From the NCBI GenBank assembly GCA_001917995.1, contig MNFB01000058.1:1-33510 (forward strand): a stretch of DNA of 33,510 nt, in the 5' to 3' direction. Positions 29,943 to 33,510 of this stretch are shown here, in pieces. The translations under genes and the position numbers were made by a program. How positions within the stretch are numbered: position 1 is the stretch's first letter; each line of letters opens with the position of its first letter. The notes beneath the pieces were generated by a model that had not been told where the DNA came from, did not search any database, and worked only from the letters and a program-made list of their open reading frames with translations. Source of the stretch: Thaumarchaeota archaeon 13_1_40CM_4_38_7 (GTDB lineage Archaea; Thermoproteota; Nitrososphaeria; Nitrososphaerales; Nitrosopumilaceae).

Positions 29943-30428
29943 TTTCTTTATTCTTAAGGTCAATACACCATTTTTGTATTTGAAGTCGTTTATCCCCATG
30001 TCAGGTGTTGCTTCAATTGGAACTTCTTTTGAAAAATGTCCAGACCCTCGAATATATAGGATCCCATCAATTAGTCTGACAGTGACTTGATCTTCTGGTC
30101 CTGGTACCTCTGCAACAAATACTATCTCCTTATCGCCTTTTATGAGGTCGTAGACCCAGTTCTTTGTGTCTACCTCTTTCGCTGTGTACTGCGGTTGGTT
30201 TTCCTTTGTCATTTTCTTAAGAACTCTTACCCAGTAAATCATGATTGCTGCAGTTATTCCTATGAGGATGAAACTAACATATCCGTCTGATGACCGTAAT
30301 GACAAAATATAGACTACACCTAAAAATAACAATACCATTAGAGGTATTATGAAATCAAATGATTTGTCATTAGAGTATCTACTTTTGTAGCTTGTCAATC
30401 TGTTCTGTATAATCAACCATTTCTCCAA
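29928..30428 (-). CDS. Membrane-tethered Hsp20-like (alpha-crystallin domain) protein
   Basis: A 166-aa protein with two membrane helices (about residues 25-43 and 50-68) in a hairpin, then a cytoplasmic C-terminal domain from about 95 (KEIVFVAEVPGPEDQVTVRL through FKYKNGVLTLRIKKLE) with the alpha-crystallin/Hsp20 pattern. Small heat-shock proteins are normally soluble oligomers, so the anchor is unusual. The TTG at 30428 is kept as the longest form, but a TATA-like TTTATATTT lies only a few bases upstream, so a TTG at 30398 is equally likely and would trim 10 residues before the helices. It overlaps top6A by 15 nt. Confidence 0.8.
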   Translation of the reverse strand: MEKWLIIQNRLTSYKSRYSNDKSFDFIIPLMVLLFLGVVYILSLRSSDGYVSFILIGITAAIMIYWVRVLKKMTKENQPQYTAKEVDTKNWVYDLIKGDKEIVFVAEVPGPEDQVTVRLIDGILYIRGSGHFSKEVPIEATPDMGINDFKYKNGVLTLRIKKLETL

Positions 30429-30517
30429 ATATAAACACTCGTAGCAATTTGTAAGAATTTAGTCTGGCAATAAAATTTGTTCAGTTCTTATTTCAGATGA
30501 GACATTACAGAATGAGT

Positions 30518-31075
30518 TTAAGTGGTCTCCCATCTCTTGAACAGGTTGTGTTCAATACCAAACTGGTCAAGGCATTTCCCTATGACATGATTGAGCACAT
30601 CGTCCACACTTTTCGGCTTGTTATAGAACCCAGGCATAGCAGGAAGAATCACGACTCCTATTCGGGCAAGTTTAAGCATATTCTCTAGGTGAATACTTGT
30701 TAATGGTGTTTCTCTTGGGACTATTACCAGTTTTCGTGATTCTTTTATTGTTACACCTGCAGCACGAGCCACAAGGGTCTCCTCATAACCATTTGCTATG
30801 CTAGAAAGAGTTTTCATGCTACAAGGAATAATCATCATGCCATCTGTTTTGTAAGTACCACTTGAAACACTTGCCGCCATATTGGAATCGTCAGAATAAT
30901 GATCCGACAAAGACCTTACATATTTGAAATCATAATCAGTTTCTAGGAAAAGGCACTTTTTTGCCCATTCAGTCATGATCAAATGAATATCAACTTTGCA
31001 TCGCTTTAGAACCTCAAGCATTCTTACACCATACAGAATTCCAGAGCTTCCAGTTAGTCCGATTACTAGCCTCAT
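30518..31075 (-). CDS. ubiX: UbiX-like flavin prenyltransferase
   Basis: A 185-aa flavoprotein that adds a dimethylallyl group to FMN to make prenylated FMN, the cofactor of UbiD decarboxylases. The N-terminal LVIGLTGSSGILYGVRMLEVL is the flavin phosphate-binding segment. PCSMKTLSSIANGYEETLVARAA, VIVPRETPLTSIHLENMLKL and PAMPGFYNKP complete the family pattern. It is divergent from the HTH operon at 31157, with short AT-rich promoter sequence between. In archaea it would serve quinone synthesis or other decarboxylations; no ubiD is seen in the window. Confidence 0.95.
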   Translation of the reverse strand: MRLVIGLTGSSGILYGVRMLEVLKRCKVDIHLIMTEWAKKCLFLETDYDFKYVRSLSDHYSDDSNMAASVSSGTYKTDGMMIIPCSMKTLSSIANGYEETLVARAAGVTIKESRKLVIVPRETPLTSIHLENMLKLARIGVVILPAMPGFYNKPKSVDDVLNHVIGKCLDQFGIEHNLFKRWETT

Positions 31076-31156
31076 AGTAAAACTCCTTGTACTCTATATT
31101 TAATTTCAACTATAATTTTAGCATCTTTAATTATGAGAAATTTTGTCTGAATAACT

Positions 31157-31516
31157 GTGAGTATTAACATAGATACTGTTGAGGAAAAACTTGTTTCAGA
31201 ACTTAAACTGTCTACTTTACAGGCAAAGACATTTGTTTTGATCGTAAAAAAAGGGAGAATGACTGCTAGTGATATAGCGCAGAACCTAGACATAACAGAA
31301 TCAGTTGCACAACAAATAGCAAAGAGTCTAATTGATGCAGGAGGCTTTATCGATATCACAAAAACTGAATTCGAGTCAACACACCCAAGGTTTGCCGTCG
31401 TCAATATGTATAGGAGGATGTGTGAAAGAGAAAAAATACCATTTAAGAAGAATCTTTTGATAGATAACATTTCAATTGTTCTTGAAAAACTGTATGATGA
31501 TGCAAGAACTAAATAG
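31157..31516 (+). CDS. Helix-turn-helix protein (TrmB-like)
   Basis: A 119-aa protein with a winged-helix at residues 17-60 (KLSTLQAKTFVLIVKKGRMTA then DIAQNLDITESVAQQIAKSL), a TrmB-like pattern. The C-terminal part lacks a ligand domain, so it is a short form. A TATA-like TTTAATTATG is about 25 nt before the GTG 31157, fitting leaderless initiation. It leads a probable three-gene operon with the zinc protein and the 94-aa protein; the gap to the next gene is 22 nt. It might regulate ubiX, with which it is divergent, but that is a guess. Confidence 0.75.
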   Translation: MSINIDTVEEKLVSELKLSTLQAKTFVLIVKKGRMTASDIAQNLDITESVAQQIAKSLIDAGGFIDITKTEFESTHPRFAVVNMYRRMCEREKIPFKKNLLIDNISIVLEKLYDDARTK

Positions 31517-31538
31517 ACCTACATAGGGAGTAGGAACG

Positions 31539-31937
31539 ATGTCGTCTGATCAAGAGTCTTGTAAACATGAAATAGTTTACTTTGGAGTAACAAATCTTAA
31601 TTTTGATAGAAGAACTATAGGTTCTGTTGACATATGGCGTTGTGCGAAGTGCAAAAAGATCTTTTGTGAAGAAAAACAACTGGGAATAGAAAGCATAGTT
31701 GACTATGTTGGCATGCCAAAAATTTCTTCAGATCAGAAATGGACTGTTCTTTTATGTAATCTAAAAAAACATAAAGAAAAATGGAAGCTTGTTAAAATTA
31801 AGAAAGAAGACGAAATTCAACACGAGTGCTTAGATGAAAAAATCATAATGCTAAAGGTACAAGATTTTAAAATTCAGGATGATAAACACTGGAATTTCTT
31901 AATCGAAAACTCTGTCAATAAGGCTATAGAGATCTAG
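31539..31937 (+). CDS. Zinc-ribbon-like hypothetical protein (132 aa)
   Basis: No family is recognised. Cys8, His10, Cys35 and Cys38 (CKH and CAKC) could form a zinc site in the N-terminal third; the rest is a charged, Lys-rich domain (HKEKWKLVKIKKEDEI). The ATG follows a clear Shine-Dalgarno-like GGGAG 8 nt upstream, unlike most genes here, consistent with an internal operon gene. It lies 22 nt after the HTH gene and 7 nt before the next gene. Confidence 0.7.
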   Translation: MSSDQESCKHEIVYFGVTNLNFDRRTIGSVDIWRCAKCKKIFCEEKQLGIESIVDYVGMPKISSDQKWTVLLCNLKKHKEKWKLVKIKKEDEIQHECLDEKIIMLKVQDFKIQDDKHWNFLIENSVNKAIEI

Positions 31938-31944
31938 TTACAGC

Positions 31945-32229
31945 ATGAATCTACAAGTTAATATTAATAATGTCCATGGCAGCCCGATGGCTGCCAAAAT
32001 AACTGGTACTTTCACTATTGACAATCACTTGTTCAAGTTTAGCGCTATAGCATTTGGACGTATAGGTGGGCAAAACATAGGCGCAAAAATTTCGAAATCC
32101 ACTCAAAAAGAGATTGTTAAGCTTGGATATGACATAGATGAGGTCATAAATGAGCTACAACAGAAGCTCGTGAAAGGCGACATCACTCTTCCTGAAGGAA
32201 TCAAAAGAGATTCCTTTGCAGACGACTAG
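31945..32229 (+). CDS. Hypothetical protein (94 aa)
   Basis: No family is recognised. The N-terminal half is beta-rich ([32 protein letters not shown]) with [16 protein letters not shown] as the likely loop; the C-terminus has an amphipathic helix ([13 protein letters not shown]). It is soluble and without cysteines. It is the third gene of the HTH operon, 7 nt after the zinc protein. Its stop codon overlaps that of the convergent mtnP (CTAG, 32226-32229). Confidence 0.7.
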   Translation: MNLQVNINNVHGSPMAAKITGTFTIDNHLFKFSAIAFGRIGGQNIGAKISKSTQKEIVKLGYDIDEVINELQQKLVKGDITLPEGIKRDSFADD

Positions 32230-33020
32230 AACTGAGCCTCTTCTAATGCTTTATGACAAGAACAGCTTCGTTGTTGTGGAATATAGTCGAACATTGCCCC
32301 TAGCATCTTTTTTGTAGTTTGTACATTTTTTGATAATGTCTCTAAAACTTCTTTTGCAGTAACTGGCTTATCTGCCCATACATCATAATCGGTTACAGTT
32401 GAAATTGAAGCATAACACATTTGTGCCTCCCTAGCTAGTTGACATTCGGGAACAAGCGTCATTCCTATTATATCGGCTCCTATGGTATTCTTGTAGAATT
32501 TTGACTCGGCCCTTGTGGAAAATCTTGGTCCCTCGATACAAACGTACGTTGCATCTCTATGAAGATGAAGATTAATTGCTTTTGCCGCGTTATTGATGGC
32601 ATTTTGAAGCTCCGGGCAAAACGGATCTGCTACTGATATATGAATTACCTTTTCATCTTCGAAAAATGTGTATTTTCTTGACTTTGTAAAATCAATAAAC
32701 TGCGATGGGAGAACGAAATCTCCAGGTTTCATCTCCTGTCTTAGACTTCCCACAGCAGACGGTGCAATGATTCTCTTAACTCCCATCTCTTTGAATGCCC
32801 AAATATTTGCTCTAAAATTGATAAGATGTGGCGGAATAGTGTGTTTCTTACCATGTCTTGGCATGAATGCAACTCTCCTTCCATTGTAGATACCTACCAT
32901 TATGGAATCTGAAGTCTTTCCAAAAGGTGTCTTTACAGTAATCTCTTTACTCTCACTTAGTAATCCAGAATCATAGACTCCAGTTCCTCCAAAAATACCA
33001 ATTTCTGCTTGCTCTGTCAA
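32226..33020 (-). CDS. mtnP: S-methyl-5'-thioadenosine phosphorylase
   Basis: A 264-aa enzyme that cleaves methylthioadenosine with phosphate to adenine and methylthioribose 1-phosphate. The purine nucleoside phosphorylase family 2 pattern is evident: [13 protein letters not shown] at 7-19, [41 protein letters not shown] and [13 protein letters not shown] with [16 protein letters not shown] 33020 is 4 nt inside the upstream apt gene (overlap 33017-33020), so it is coupled to apt: the adenine released is returned to AMP. Specificity for MTA rather than inosine or guanosine is from the family pattern. Confidence 0.93.
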   Translation of the reverse strand: MTEQAEIGIFGGTGVYDSGLLSESKEITVKTPFGKTSDSIMVGIYNGRRVAFMPRHGKKHTIPPHLINFRANIWAFKEMGVKRIIAPSAVGSLRQEMKPGDFVLPSQFIDFTKSRKYTFFEDEKVIHISVADPFCPELQNAINNAAKAINLHLHRDATYVCIEGPRFSTRAESKFYKNTIGADIIGMTLVPECQLAREAQMCYASISTVTDYDVWADKPVTAKEVLETLSKNVQTTKKMLGAMFDYIPQQRSCSCHKALEEAQF

Positions 33021-33510
33021 TATTTCACCAATGACTTGTATCTATAATTCTTAATTTCTTTAGATCCTGTCAGATCAGTTAGTTCAATAATAAAAGCAAA
33101 GCCTGCTACTATTCCACCTAACTTTTCGACTAGTTTTGCAGCCGCTCTGGCTGTTCCTCCCGTTGCCAATAAATCATCACAAATGAAAACTCTTTGACCC
33201 TTCTTTACCGCATCATTTTGAATTTCCATTGTTGCAGTTCCATATTCTATGCTATATGTGATCTTATGAGTTGCACCAGGCAATTTTCCCTGTTTCCTAA
33301 TCATTATCATTCCTTTGTTATACCTAAGTGCAAGCGCACATGCTAATGGAAATCCACGAGATTCTATCCCAGCAAATAGGTCGGCATCATTTGGATGAAT
33401 AACCTTGGTGAACTCATCAACTACAAGAGAAAGTGCTGCAGGATCTTTTAAAAGTGGACTTATATCTCTGAAGAGAATTCCTTTTTTAGGAAAGTCAGGT
33501 ATCTCTGCAA
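33017..33510 (-). CDS. apt: Adenine phosphoribosyltransferase (start beyond the window)
   Basis: The frame is open to the right edge; about 163 C-terminal residues are seen. [40 protein letters not shown] and the PRPP-binding loop [20 protein letters not shown] identify APRT, which turns adenine plus PRPP into AMP. A start within the window at 33310 (ATG ATA ATG) would remove half the active protein, so it is truncated by the window at its N-terminus. Its end overlaps mtnP by 4 nt, completing adenine salvage. Confidence 0.93.
   Translation of the reverse strand, partial: AEIPDFPKKGILFRDISPLLKDPAALSLVVDEFTKVIHPNDADLFAGIESRGFPLACALALRYNKGMIMIRKQGKLPGATHKITYSIEYGTATMEIQNDAVKKGQRVFICDDLLATGGTARAAAKLVEKLGGIVAGFAFIIELTDLTGSKEIKNYRYKSLVKY

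Noticed and set aside
31072-31470. Minus-strand frame of 132 codons opposite the HTH gene
   Set aside because: Antisense to a gene with a clear winged-helix pattern and its own promoter; no recognised product.
1-33510. CRISPR arrays, insertion sequences or long direct repeats
   Set aside because: No regularly spaced repeats, transposase genes or long repeats were noticed on reading both strands; this was by eye only.

Overview
This window comes from an ammonia-oxidiser-type archaeon of the Thaumarchaeota (Nitrososphaerota). The evidence is the gene content: an archaeal histone, archaeal ribosomal proteins uS11 and eS17, aIF1A, aIF2-beta, topoisomerase VI A and B, an RtcB ligase without an intein, a PDCD5-type protein, DUF424, DUF373 and DUF5679 proteins, archaeal Cgi121 and TsaC. 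The DNA is AT-rich. Many start codons (often TTG or GTG) lie about 25 nt from a TATA box, so much of the transcription is probably leaderless. I could not search databases, so the genus is not assigned.

Layout. 1-2.4 kb (minus): partial valyl-tRNA synthetase, a nuclease-like/PTPS (QueD-like) fusion and a pterin carbinolamine dehydratase. 2.4-4.6 kb: a PP-loop asparagine-synthase-like protein facing purB. 4.7-7.6 kb: a small ORF, rtcB with a PDCD5 gene, a conserved hypothetical protein and uS11. 7.6-10 kb: thiL and glmM, divergent from tRNA-Thr(CGT). 10-13.5 kb is the most accessory-looking part: a 35-aa ORF, an ArnR-like winged-helix regulator, a YkgJ cysteine-cluster protein, a zinc-ribbon mini-protein, a candidate structured RNA, an AIPR-family phage-defence-like protein and tRNA-Cys(GCA). 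13.5-17 kb: histone, TatD, eS17, and a tRNA-modification group (ubiquitin-like/Cgi121 fusion, THUMP protein, TsaC). 17-19.2 kb: mini-proteins, a membrane protein overlapping a second ArnR-like regulator, zinc-ribbon and YggX-like proteins, and a repeat protein. 19.2-24.7 kb: purA, a hypothetical protein, pyrF, a Nudix hydrolase, uppS, DUF373 and a membrane-anchored protein. 24.7-30 kb: a colinear information-processing block DUF5679, aIF2-beta, DUF424, aIF1A, a RIO1 remnant, a KH protein (Pno1/Dim2-like), top6B and top6A. 30-33.5 kb: a membrane-tethered Hsp20-like protein, ubiX, an HTH operon with two hypothetical proteins, and the mtnP-apt methylthioadenosine salvage pair.

The genes fit together in several ways. 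purA and purB convert IMP to AMP, and mtnP-apt return adenine to AMP. TsaC and the Cgi121 fusion both belong to t6A tRNA modification. The aIF2-beta to RIO1/Pno1 segment joins translation initiation and small-subunit assembly to topoisomerase VI.

The most unusual items are the beta-grasp (MoaD/ThiS-like) domain fused to Cgi121 with a Gly-Gly-Gly junction, a RIO1 kinase reduced to about 70 residues, the nuclease-like/PTPS fusion, a uppS with no canonical start codon (probable AUA in an ATAA overlap), and the fact that every convergent pair of protein genes overlaps at its 3' ends, four of them exactly at the stop codons.
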